This document shows, one piece after another, positions 41,471 to 49,332 of a stretch of DNA of 64,000 bases. How positions within the stretch are numbered: position 1 is the stretch's first letter; every line of letters begins with the position of its first letter. The stretch comes from Streptomyces sp. NBC_00249. Lineage in GTDB: Bacteria; Actinomycetota; Actinomycetes; Streptomycetales; Streptomycetaceae. A program made the position numbers and the translations under genes. The notes under the pieces are model-generated. The model was not told where the DNA came from. It worked only from the letters and a program-made list of their open reading frames with translations, and did no database searches. The stretch is taken from assembly GCF_026342355.1 (NCBI RefSeq), contig NZ_JAPEMV010000003.1, forward strand, positions 682,001-746,000. Reading direction: 5' to 3'.

Positions 41471-42787
41471 TCAGGGCTTCGGCGCCTGCTCGGCGAGCCG
41501 CTCCTTCAGGCGCTCCGCCGCTTCCACGTCCTGCGCTATCACGCAGTACGGGACGGCGCCGAGCTTCTCCCGCCAGGAGTTCAGCAGCACGACTCCGGTT
41601 CGCGTGGCCCGGTCGTAGGCGATTCCCTCGCTCTCCAGGTGCTTGCGGGCCTCCGCGAAAGAGGCCACGGGCCAGGAGACGTACTCGGCCAGCAGGCGGT
41701 CGCGGGCGTAGTCCGCTCCGGCCAGCTGCTTGCCGAGGTGGTAGACGTGGGTCGACCCGGTCACCAGGCCGTTGTACTCCGTGAAGAGGACCTCCGAGGC
41801 GCCCGAGCCGTCGGAGCCGGCGTCGACGACGATGGCGTCTGCGCTCAGGACGCCCCGGTACCCCATTGCCTGGAGCACCTCGCTCAGCTTGCGTCCGCCC
41901 GCCATCAGCGCTCGCTCCTGCTCGGCCGTCAGGCCGGGGGCGGGGAGGTAGGAGTGGTCGGCGACCGGTTCGGCCACCATCTCGCCCTGGCCGCCGAGTT
42001 CGATCTCCTCGTCCCCGATCCGGAACTCGGCGAAGACGGCCCGGCTGCCGGGGTGGTACGCCTCGACGACGATCCGGTGGAGCCGGCCCTCGGTCAGCCA
42101 CTCCCAGCGCTCGTTGAGGTAGATGCGGACGGCGTCGCGGGCATCGGGGAGGACGACCGTACGCCCGGCGCCGTTGACCTTCAGGTCCTCCGTGAGGGTC
42201 AGGACCTCGTTGCCGTTGCCGGCCCCGAGGAACTCCTTCTTCAGGATGACCGGCCGGCCCGCGTCGAGGAGCCGTGTGATCAGGCGGTAGGCGCTCTCGG
42301 GGTTGGCGCTGACACCGCCCTCGGGCAAGGGGACGCCGACGCCGGCGGCGAGCGTACGGAAGATCGCCTTGCTGTCGGCGATCAGGGCGCCGCCCTGGTC
42401 GAGGAACTCATGGCCGGGTACCGCCGACGGCGCGCCCAGCGCCCTGGCGAGTTCGACCACCGCCTCGTTGGGGCAGAGCGCGAACACCTCGTCCAGGGTC
42501 CGCCCGGCCAGCGCCTGCCTCGTCCGGTCCACCAGCTCGGGGTCGAGCAGCCACTCGCCGGGCCGGTTCCCGGCCGGCGGGACGACGACGGTGATGCTCG
42601 CGGGGTCCGTGCCGGTCAACTCGGTTGCGTAGGATAGGAATTCCTCGTCCGGGGCCTCGGGGAGGACCAGGACGTCGCCGTCTCGGATGAACCAGAGCAG
42701 GCGCTGGGCCCACCAGCCCATGACGGCCTTTCCCCATGTTCCCACCAGGTCTTCGCTCGGTCGGTTGCCGATCAGGAGCCGGGGCAT
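41471..42787 (-). CDS. PGM1-type ATP-grasp peptide ligase
   Basis: 438 residues from ATG 42787, with GAGGTGG nine bases upstream. The protein begins MPRLLIGNRPSEDLVGTWG and resembles PGM1 of pheganomycin biosynthesis and its relatives: a pre-ATP-grasp domain (about 1-130), an ATP-grasp domain (GRPVILKKEFLGAGNGNEVL for the glycine-rich loop, LSADAIVVDAG and LFTEYNGLVTGSTHVYHLG for the metal and nucleotide site) and a C-terminal domain (about 380-438, VVLLNSWREKLGAVPYCVIA). PGM1 joins the carboxylate of a guanidino-phenylacetic acid to the N-terminus of a ribosomally made peptide. The neighbouring amidinotransferase and Dpg genes supply such an acid here. The identification rests on sequence pattern and context, without a database search. 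It is the first gene of the minus operon. Confidence 0.85.
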   Translation of the reverse strand: MPRLLIGNRPSEDLVGTWGKAVMGWWAQRLLWFIRDGDVLVLPEAPDEEFLSYATELTGTDPASITVVVPPAGNRPGEWLLDPELVDRTRQALAGRTLDEVFALCPNEAVVELARALGAPSAVPGHEFLDQGGALIADSKAIFRTLAAGVGVPLPEGGVSANPESAYRLITRLLDAGRPVILKKEFLGAGNGNEVLTLTEDLKVNGAGRTVVLPDARDAVRIYLNERWEWLTEGRLHRIVVEAYHPGSRAVFAEFRIGDEEIELGGQGEMVAEPVADHSYLPAPGLTAEQERALMAGGRKLSEVLQAMGYRGVLSADAIVVDAGSDGSGASEVLFTEYNGLVTGSTHVYHLGKQLAGADYARDRLLAEYVSWPVASFAEARKHLESEGIAYDRATRTGVVLLNSWREKLGAVPYCVIAQDVEAAERLKERLAEQAPKP

Positions 42788-43507
42788 GTCTGTTGTCCAC
42801 CTCGTCGTCCGTGTGCGGGTAAGGGGAAAAGCGGTAACGGGAGAATGCGGCACGGGAGAATGCGGCACTGGGAAATGCGGATCGGGGAAATGCGGAGCGG
42901 GAAAATGCCGCGCGGCGCGTCGGGATCCGGACAGGGCGTGTGGCCAGGCGCATCGAATTGCATGCGCACACGGATGGAAGATCCGGCTTGCGTCGTCGTC
43001 GCGCCGCGGCGTGCGTCCCGCGGGGATCGGGAGAGCCGGGTGGGGTCGGGAAATCCTGGTTGATACCGCGCACTCGGGTTCCGTCGGAACAGCGTCGGTT
43101 CGTCCCGCGGGCCGGGGGCCTCGCTGCATTCGATGGAAGCACACCCGAACCCGCAGTCGGCCGCCCTTGTGACCCACGCCACATTCTCTTGGGTGGTGAA
43201 TGCACGGATCCGGACACTTCCGGTCGGCCGGTCATTGCCCTCGTGAAGCCTTTCGGGTGTCCGTGCGTGCTTGCTCCAGTGGCATTGCTGACCAGGCATA
43301 TTCCTCCGACACGCCCGGAATTCGGGCCCTGCGCACCGCAGGGCGGACGCCCCTCGCCGGGGAAGACCGAAAAGCGGTGACCGCGGAGACGGCCCCTTGC
43401 CCTTGATCGCCCTGGGAGCTGAGGCTGGAGAGCGCGACAGCCCCGTCCGGGGCCGGTCGGAGCCGAGCGGGGCGGTGGCTCGCCCCAGGCGATCGATGGA
43501 GCACGCG
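42788..43507. promoter_or_regulatory. 720-bp divergent control region between the ligase operon and the amino-acid operon
   Basis: No convincing gene is present. The region separates the two divergent operons of the cluster and must hold both promoters. It contains the six-unit 15-bp repeat at 42824-42913 close to the ligase start, and is less G+C-rich than its surroundings at about 42950-43330. A regulator binding here could control the whole pathway; no pathway-specific regulator gene was seen in the cluster itself. Confidence 0.6.
42824..42913. repeat. Six tandem 15-bp repeats upstream of the PGM1-type ligase
   Basis: Six consecutive 15-bp units: 42824-42838, 42839-42853, 42854-42868, 42869-42883, 42884-42898 and 42899-42913. 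Units two and three are identical (GGGAGAATGCGGCAC); the shared core is GGRAAATGCGG. The array ends 36 bp from the ligase ATG on its upstream side. A length divisible by three keeps all frames open, but none of the repeat-encoded peptides has a start and ribosome site, so a binding-site array or recent slippage is more likely than coding sequence. Confidence 0.9.
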
Positions 43508-44671
43508 ATGATGCTGAACAGCTTCGACGAATGGTCCACGCTCAAGGAGGTGATCGTCGGCTCGGCCGCCAACTACACCTCGCACGAACGGGAGTTGTCC
43601 TTCGACCTCTTCTTCCACGACAACATCGCCGGCGACAACGCGAGCCGGTCCGAGTGGTACTACCCCCGCCTCACGGTCGGCGGCGAACCGGCCGGTGAAG
43701 GCGGGCGACGCGGTCGCGTACCGATCAAGCAGCGTTACGTGGACGAACTCGTCGAGGACCTGGAAGGCATCGTCGACGCGCTCACCGGCCTCTCGGTCAC
43801 GGTGCACCGCCCCCTGGACCTCGACGCCGGCACCAGCGAGGTCCGCACCCCTGCCTGGTCCGCCTCCGTGGTCCCCCCGCTGAACATCCGCGACAACACC
43901 CTGATCCTGGGCGACGAGATCATCGAGACCCCACCCATGATCCGCTCCCGTTACTTCGAGACGCAGCTCCTCACCCCCGTCTTCCAGCGGTACTTCGACC
44001 GGGGCGCCCGCTGGACGGTGATGCCGCGCCCCCTGATGACCGACGCGTCCTTCGACCTCACCTACGCCCGCGAGAGCACCGTCGGCGGTCCCACCGAACC
44101 CATCGGTACGCCGAACCCCTCCCCCTACGACGTGGGCATCGAGATGATGTTCGACGGGGCCCAGGTGCTGCGGCTCGGCCGCGATCTGGTGGTCAACGTC
44201 TCCACCGCCCACCACGCGCTGGCCTGCGACTGGCTCGAGCGCCACGTGGGGGACCGGTTCCGCATCCACCGGGTGCACCGGCTCAGCGACAGCCACATCG
44301 ACAGCATGGTCCTCGCCCTGCGGCCCGGCACCCTGCTGGTGCGGTCCGAGGCCGTCGCCGACAAGCTGCCGGAGGCGCTGCGCGGCTGGGACCGGATCGT
44401 CGCACCCACCCCCGAGAGCGACAACTTCCCCCGCTACGAGGACAAGGACCTGGTCCTGACCAGCCCGTTCATCGACCTCAACGTGCTGTCCGTCAGCCCG
44501 GACACCGTCCTGGTCAACGAGGCCTGCCCCGAGCTGATGCGCACCCTGGAGAAGCACCGGTTCACGGTCGTCCCGGTGCGCCACCGGCACCGCAGGCTGT
44601 TCGGAGGAGGCTTCCACTGCTTCACGCTCGACACCGTGCGCGAAGGCGGCCCGGAGGACTACCTCGGATGA
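43508..44671 (+). CDS. Amidinotransferase (L-arginine:amine type) for guanidino-acid formation
   Basis: 387 residues from ATG 43508, chosen because GGAG lies six bases upstream; an ATG at 43496 is less well placed. It has the features of glycine/inosamine amidinotransferases: opening NSFDEWSTLKEVIVGSA, DNTLILGDEIIETPPMIRSR, the His motif DSHIDSM (His263) and the catalytic Cys371 in GGGFHCFTLD. Such enzymes move the amidino group of arginine to an amine. In this cluster the acceptor is probably the amino group of (3,5-dihydroxyphenyl)glycine, giving the 2-guanidinoacetic acid unit known from pheganomycin and resorcinomycin. It is the first gene of the plus operon, and its stop overlaps the DpgA start (ATGA). 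Confidence 0.92.
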   Translation: MMLNSFDEWSTLKEVIVGSAANYTSHERELSFDLFFHDNIAGDNASRSEWYYPRLTVGGEPAGEGGRRGRVPIKQRYVDELVEDLEGIVDALTGLSVTVHRPLDLDAGTSEVRTPAWSASVVPPLNIRDNTLILGDEIIETPPMIRSRYFETQLLTPVFQRYFDRGARWTVMPRPLMTDASFDLTYARESTVGGPTEPIGTPNPSPYDVGIEMMFDGAQVLRLGRDLVVNVSTAHHALACDWLERHVGDRFRIHRVHRLSDSHIDSMVLALRPGTLLVRSEAVADKLPEALRGWDRIVAPTPESDNFPRYEDKDLVLTSPFIDLNVLSVSPDTVLVNEACPELMRTLEKHRFTVVPVRHRHRRLFGGGFHCFTLDTVREGGPEDYLG

Positions 44672-45738
44672 CCCGGACCGGCGCCGGCGCCCGGCTCGCC
44701 GGGGTCGGCACCGCCGTCCCCGACACCACCTACACCCAGCGCGAACTGCTCGACCTGCTCGCCGTCACCGACCCGCGGGTCCGCTCCGTCTTCCTCAACA
44801 GCGCCATCGAACGGCGCGGCCTGACCCTGCCCGACCCCGCCCCGGACGGCTCGCCGGTCGTGGAGTCCCAGGGCGAGCTGCTGCGCAAGCACACCCGCCA
44901 GGGCCTGCAACTGGGCCGCACGGCGATCGAGAACTGCCTCGCGGACGCCGGAGCCCGGCTGTCGGACGTCCGCTACCTCTGCTGCGTCACCTCCACGGGC
45001 TTCCTCACCCCCGGCTTCTCGGCCCTGCTCATCAAGGAACTCGGCATCGACGTCTCGTGCTCGCGGCTCGACGTCGTCGGCATGGGCTGCAACGCCGGCC
45101 TGAACGCGCTGAACGCCGTCGACGGCTGGGCCCGCGCCCACCCCGGCGAACTGGCCCTGCTGGTGTGCGTGGAAGTGTGCTCGGCCGCATACGTCTTCGA
45201 CGCCACCATGCGCACCTCCGTCGTCAACAGCCTCTTCGGCGACGGGGCGGCGGCCGTCGCCGTCACCACGGCCGGCGCAGCGCGGGAAACCCCGCTCGCC
45301 CCGACCCTGCTCGGCTTCTCCAGCCGCATCATCCCCGAGGCGGCCGACGCCATGCGCTACGACTGGGACGACCGGCAGGGCAAGTTCAGCTTCTGGCTCG
45401 ACCCGCAGATCCCCTACGTCGTCGGCGCGCACGCACCCGGCGCTCTGGACCGACTGCTGCACGACACCGGGCTGCTCCCGTCGGACATCGCCCACTGGGT
45501 CGTGCACTCCGGCGGCAAGAAGGTCGTGGACTCCGTCCGGATCAACCTCGGCCTGACCCGGCACGACGTACGGCACACCACGGGCGTACTGCGCGACCAC
45601 GGCAACCTGTCGAGCGGCTCCTTCCTCTTCTCCTACCAGCGACTCGCGGCCGAAGGCAGAGCACGCCCGGGGGACGTGGGGGTCCTGATGACGATGGGGC
45701 CGGGCTCGACGATCGAAATGGCACTGGCGCGGTGGTGA
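44668..45738 (+). CDS. dpgA: DpgA-like type III polyketide synthase
   Basis: 356 residues. A chalcone-synthase-fold enzyme with the complete triad: Cys141 (VVGMGCNAGLNAL), His280 (WVVHSGGKK) and Asn313 (RDHGNLSSGS). DpgA joins four malonyl-CoA units to the 3,5-dihydroxyphenylacetyl-CoA precursor, with DpgB helping dehydration and aromatisation. The sequence (GFLTPGFSALLIKELGI, FSFWLDPQIPYVVGAHA) fits the DpgA branch rather than plant-like or THN synthases, and the following DpgB and DpgC genes confirm it. Alternative extender or starter units that would add an alkyl group at C4, as in resorcinomycin, cannot be excluded. Translation is coupled to the amidinotransferase by a 4-bp overlap. Confidence 0.93.
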   Translation: MTRTGAGARLAGVGTAVPDTTYTQRELLDLLAVTDPRVRSVFLNSAIERRGLTLPDPAPDGSPVVESQGELLRKHTRQGLQLGRTAIENCLADAGARLSDVRYLCCVTSTGFLTPGFSALLIKELGIDVSCSRLDVVGMGCNAGLNALNAVDGWARAHPGELALLVCVEVCSAAYVFDATMRTSVVNSLFGDGAAAVAVTTAGAARETPLAPTLLGFSSRIIPEAADAMRYDWDDRQGKFSFWLDPQIPYVVGAHAPGALDRLLHDTGLLPSDIAHWVVHSGGKKVVDSVRINLGLTRHDVRHTTGVLRDHGNLSSGSFLFSYQRLAAEGRARPGDVGVLMTMGPGSTIEMALARW

Positions 45739-45782
45739 CCCCCGGGCCGGGACGACACGACGCGACGACGAAGGGAACTCCG

Positions 45783-46568
45783 GTGCGGACGCACGACGAA
45801 CCGCCACCGCCCGCGCAGGGCGGGCCGGCCGGGCACCACACACCGGCCGGCGCGACGAGGAACCCGCCGGACAGCGCACCCGACGGACCGGACATCACCC
45901 TGCGGCTGGACGCCGCCCACCCGCTGCCCCGGCTGACCGCCGCCGTCGACGCGGCCTGCGACCGGGCCGAGGCACGGTCCGAGCGCACGGTCGTGATCGT
46001 ACGGCTCCCACAGGCACCCGCCGCGGCCCGGTCCTGGCCGGGGCCGGTGGACATCCAGCAGATCAACCGCTGGGAGCGGGCCGTACGGAGACTGGAGCGG
46101 CTCCCCGCGATGAGCATCGCGGTGGCCACCGGGCCGTGCGGCGGCCCCGCCCTCGACCTGCTGCTGGTCAGCGACTACCGCATCGGCGCCCCGGACCTGC
46201 GCCTCCTCGTCCCCGTCAACGACGGCCACTTCTGGCCGGGCATGGCCGTGTACCGGCTCTCCCAGCAACTCGGCGCCGCCCGCACCCGGCAGATCGTGCT
46301 GTGGGGCGACGACATCGACGCGCCCCGCGCCCACGAACTGGGCCTCATCGACCAGATCGCGGCGGACACCGACGAGGCCGTCCACACGGCGACCGTCCTG
46401 ATGGGCCGGATCTCCGACCGCGAGCTCGCGGTCCGGCGACAACTGCTGCTGGAGGCACAGACCCTGGAGTTCGACGACGCCCTCGGCGCACACCTGGCCG
46501 CCTGCGACCGGGAACTGCGCCGTCTGACCGCACCGGCGGCCGCCAGGGAAGCCGGAGGCACCGGATGA
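45783..46568 (+). CDS. dpgB: DpgB-like enoyl-CoA hydratase/isomerase family protein
   Basis: 261 residues from GTG 45783 (AAGGGA six bases upstream). After a Pro-rich unstructured N-terminus (about 40 residues) comes a crotonase-fold domain: VVIVRLPQAP, MSIAVATGPCGGPALDLLLV for the first oxyanion-hole segment and DYRIGAPDLRLLVPVNDGHF for the second. The length and the low similarity to true hydratases fit DpgB, which speeds DpgA turnover and guides cyclisation to 3,5-dihydroxyphenylacetyl-CoA. It sits between dpgA and dpgC, and its stop overlaps the dpgC start. A separate DpgD-type hydratase gene was not found; DpgD is not strictly required in other systems. Confidence 0.88.
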   Translation: MRTHDEPPPPAQGGPAGHHTPAGATRNPPDSAPDGPDITLRLDAAHPLPRLTAAVDAACDRAEARSERTVVIVRLPQAPAAARSWPGPVDIQQINRWERAVRRLERLPAMSIAVATGPCGGPALDLLLVSDYRIGAPDLRLLVPVNDGHFWPGMAVYRLSQQLGAARTRQIVLWGDDIDAPRAHELGLIDQIAADTDEAVHTATVLMGRISDRELAVRRQLLLEAQTLEFDDALGAHLAACDRELRRLTAPAAAREAGGTG

Positions 46569-47992
46569 GCGAGCACATCAGCGGCCGGGCGAAGGACCCG
46601 TCCGCCGGTCACGACCGGCTGCCCGCCGCCCCCGCACCCCTCGGTGACCTGACCCCCGACGCCGAAGCCCTCGCCCGCCACACGGCCGAAGGCGAACGGC
46701 TCCTCGCACTCCTGCCGCCCCGCCCCCGGCGCACCGAAGCCGACGCCCACCGCGCGACCGCCCTCCACGACAGCTGCCGGGCCGCCCGCCACGCCTTCCT
46801 CGCCCGCCACGCCGACGCCGTCTACGACACCCTCACCGCCGGCCGCACCCGCCGGCCCCGCCTGGCCGAACTGGCCGCCGAGGCCGCCCTGCGCTTCCCC
46901 GGCCTGGTCCCGGACGCGGCCCGCCTCGCCGAGGAACGAGAACGCGTCCAGGCCCACAAGGAGGGCCGCGAGATCGACCAGGGCATCTTCTTCGGCGCGC
47001 TCCTGCGGTCCCCGACCGCCGGCACCCACCTCATCCAGACGATGCTGCGCCCCGCCCCGGGATCCTCCGCCCACCTGGCGGAGTTCCACCGCCGGGACCG
47101 GCTGGAACTGCCGGCCGTCCTCGTGGAGCGCCGCGGCGAGGCGGCCCACGTCACCTTCCGCAACGCCCACTGCCTCAACGCCGAGGACAACCGGCTCATC
47201 GCCGACCTGGAGACCGCCGTCGACGTCGTCCTCCTCGACGACCGGATACGCGTCGGAGTCCTGCGCGGCGGCCCGGTGACCCATCCGCGGCACGCCGGGA
47301 AACGGATCTTCAGCGCCGGGATCAACCTCAAGGAACTGCGTTCCGGCGCGATCTCCTTCGTCGACTTCCTGCTCGGCCGCGAGCTCGGGTACGTCAACAA
47401 GATGGCCCGCGGCCTGCTCGGCGAGGGCGACGGCGACGGCGAGCGTGCCGCCCCGTCCGGAGCCGTCACCAAACCCTGGGTGGGCGTCGTCGACGCGTTC
47501 GCCATCGGAGGCGGGATGCAACTGCTCCTCGTCCTCGACCGAGTGATCGCCGAGGAAGGGGCCTTCCTCAGCCTGCCCGCCGCCGACGAGGGCATCGTTC
47601 CCGGCCTCGGCAACCTCCGGCTCACCCGCCTGACCGGAGCCCGGCTCGCCCGGCAGATCATCCTCTCCGGCCGCCGGATCCACACCGACGAGCCGGCCGC
47701 GGCCCTGCTGATCGACGAGGTCGTACCGGCCGCCGCCCTCGACGAGGCCGCCGAGCGCGCCGTACGCGACCTGGCCGGACCGGCCGTGGCCGCCAACCGC
47801 GCCATGCTCACCCTCGCCGAAGAACCCCTGGACCTCCTGCGCGGCTACCTGGCGGAATTCGCCGTCGTCCAGGCCCACCGCATCCACAGCCCCGACGTCC
47901 TGGCCAAGGCCGAACGCCACTGGGCCCGCTCCCGGACGGCCGGCGACCCCTCCGCGGAGCAGCCGTCCGCCGGCGAACGGGCCCCCGTATGA
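46565..47992 (+). CDS. dpgC: DpgC-like cofactor-free dioxygenase (3,5-dihydroxyphenylacetyl-CoA 1,2-dioxygenase)
   Basis: 475 residues, longer than ordinary crotonases because of the N-terminal helical domain (about 1-190) typical of DpgC. The crotonase core contains FSAGINLKELRSGAISFVDF, WVGVVDAFAIGGGMQLLLV and LPAADEGIVPGLGNLRLTRL, the segments forming the oxyanion hole and substrate pocket. DpgC oxidises 3,5-dihydroxyphenylacetyl-CoA with O2, without metal or flavin, to 3,5-dihydroxyphenylglyoxylate and CoA. The product is the substrate of the next enzyme, an aminotransferase. Overlaps on both sides (ATGA with dpgB; ATGA with the aminotransferase) show tight translational coupling. Confidence 0.92.
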   Translation: MSEHISGRAKDPSAGHDRLPAAPAPLGDLTPDAEALARHTAEGERLLALLPPRPRRTEADAHRATALHDSCRAARHAFLARHADAVYDTLTAGRTRRPRLAELAAEAALRFPGLVPDAARLAEERERVQAHKEGREIDQGIFFGALLRSPTAGTHLIQTMLRPAPGSSAHLAEFHRRDRLELPAVLVERRGEAAHVTFRNAHCLNAEDNRLIADLETAVDVVLLDDRIRVGVLRGGPVTHPRHAGKRIFSAGINLKELRSGAISFVDFLLGRELGYVNKMARGLLGEGDGDGERAAPSGAVTKPWVGVVDAFAIGGGMQLLLVLDRVIAEEGAFLSLPAADEGIVPGLGNLRLTRLTGARLARQIILSGRRIHTDEPAAALLIDEVVPAAALDEAAERAVRDLAGPAVAANRAMLTLAEEPLDLLRGYLAEFAVVQAHRIHSPDVLAKAERHWARSRTAGDPSAEQPSAGERAPV

Positions 47993-49332
47993 CCGTCCTC
48001 GACCACCAGGCCCTGCACGCCTCGCTCCAGGACCCCGTACTGGAGTCCATCGGCTTCCTCAACGAGATCATGAGCCGCCACCCCGACGCCGTCTCCTTCG
48101 CCCCGGGCGCCCCCCACCCCGACCCGTACGCCGACCTGGACCCCACCCGCTACCTGGACCGCTTCGTCGCCCACGCGGCGGCCGAACCCGGGAGCACCCC
48201 CGCCCGGGCGGCCCGGCTGCTCTACGAGTACGGCCCGGCCCGCGGCATCGTCGGCGCCGTCGTGGCCGATGCCCTGCGCCGCGACCAGGGCATCGACGCC
48301 GACCCGGACACCCTCGTGATCACCGTCGGCGCCCAGGAGGCGATGCTCCTGACCCTGCGCGCCCTCATCGCCTCCCCGAACGACCTCCTGGCCGTCACCG
48401 ACCCCTGTTTCGTGGGCATCACCAGCGCCGCCAGCCTGCTCGGGGCCGAGGTCGTCCCCGTCCCCGAGGACGACCGCGACGGCCTCGACATCGACGCGCT
48501 GGCCGAGGCCTGCCGAACGGCCCGCCGCACCGGCCGTCGCATCCGCGCCTGCTACGTCGCCCCCGACTACGCCAACCCCAGCGGCTCCCGCATGGAGGCC
48601 GACCGCCGCCGGCGACTCCTGGAGCTGGCGGAACGGGAGGACTTCCTCGTCCTGGAGGACAACGCGTACGGGTTCACGGCCGCCCCCGGCACCGAACTGC
48701 CCGCCCTCAAGGCGCTGGACACCGCACGACGGGTCGTCCACATCGGCACCTTCGCCAAGGTGTGCTTCCCCGGCGCCCGCGTCGGCTACGTCGTCGCCGA
48801 CCAGAGCGTCCGCACCGCCGCGGGCACCGTCCCCCTCGCCGCCGAACTGGCACGGCTGAAGACCGCCGTCACGGTGAACACCTCCCCGATGTGCCAGGCG
48901 CTGGTCGCGGGCATGCTGCTGGAGCACGGAGGCTCGCTCGCCGAGCTGAGCCGCACGCGCTCCGCCCTGTACCGGCGCAACCTCGCCCACCTGCTGCGGG
49001 CCCTGGACCGCGAGAGCGCGGGCGGGCTGCCGGACGGGGTGGAGTGGAACCGTCCCGGCGGCGGATTCTTCGTCCGGATGCGGCTGCCCGTCCCGGCGGA
49101 CGCGGCGCTGCTGGAGGTCTGCGCCGCCGAGTACGGCGTGCTGTGGACGCCCATGGCCCCCTTCCACCCGGGCGGCGGCGGCACCCACAGCCTGCGGCTG
49201 TCGTGCAGCTACCTGGACCCGGACCGGATCGACGAAGGGGCGCGCCGGCTCGTCGCCTTCCTACGGGCGCGGGCGCGGGCCCGGGCCCGGCCGACCACCG
49301 CCGACGCGACCGCCCGGGGAGCCCGGCGATGA
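47989..49332 (+). CDS. hpgT: HpgT/Pgat-like PLP aminotransferase (3,5-dihydroxyphenylglycine forming)
   Basis: 447 residues, fold-type I. The PLP-binding Lys257 lies in HIGTFAKVCFPGARVG, with YVAPDYANPSGSRM (Asn for the PLP ring oxygen), DFLVLEDNAYGF (Asp pairing with the ring nitrogen) and VITVGAQEAMLLTLRAL. In glycopeptide producers HpgT converts 3,5-dihydroxyphenylglyoxylate to (S)-3,5-dihydroxyphenylglycine, and position directly after dpgC argues for the same step. The product would then receive the amidino group. The C-terminus ends in a run of Arg/Ala (RARARARARPTT). Start and stop overlap the neighbouring genes. Confidence 0.9.
   Translation: MTVLDHQALHASLQDPVLESIGFLNEIMSRHPDAVSFAPGAPHPDPYADLDPTRYLDRFVAHAAAEPGSTPARAARLLYEYGPARGIVGAVVADALRRDQGIDADPDTLVITVGAQEAMLLTLRALIASPNDLLAVTDPCFVGITSAASLLGAEVVPVPEDDRDGLDIDALAEACRTARRTGRRIRACYVAPDYANPSGSRMEADRRRRLLELAEREDFLVLEDNAYGFTAAPGTELPALKALDTARRVVHIGTFAKVCFPGARVGYVVADQSVRTAAGTVPLAAELARLKTAVTVNTSPMCQALVAGMLLEHGGSLAELSRTRSALYRRNLAHLLRALDRESAGGLPDGVEWNRPGGGFFVRMRLPVPADAALLEVCAAEYGVLWTPMAPFHPGGGGTHSLRLSCSYLDPDRIDEGARRLVAFLRARARARARPTTADATARGARR

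Noticed and set aside
42824..42913. Possible CRISPR array
   Set aside because: Units are 15 bp with no spacers between them; it is a simple tandem repeat, and no cas genes are present.
42824..43177. N-terminal extension of the PGM1-type ligase through the repeat (peptide repeats of the HFPVP type)
   Set aside because: A strong ribosome site precedes the ATG at 42787, and the extension has no plausible start signal and low-complexity sequence.
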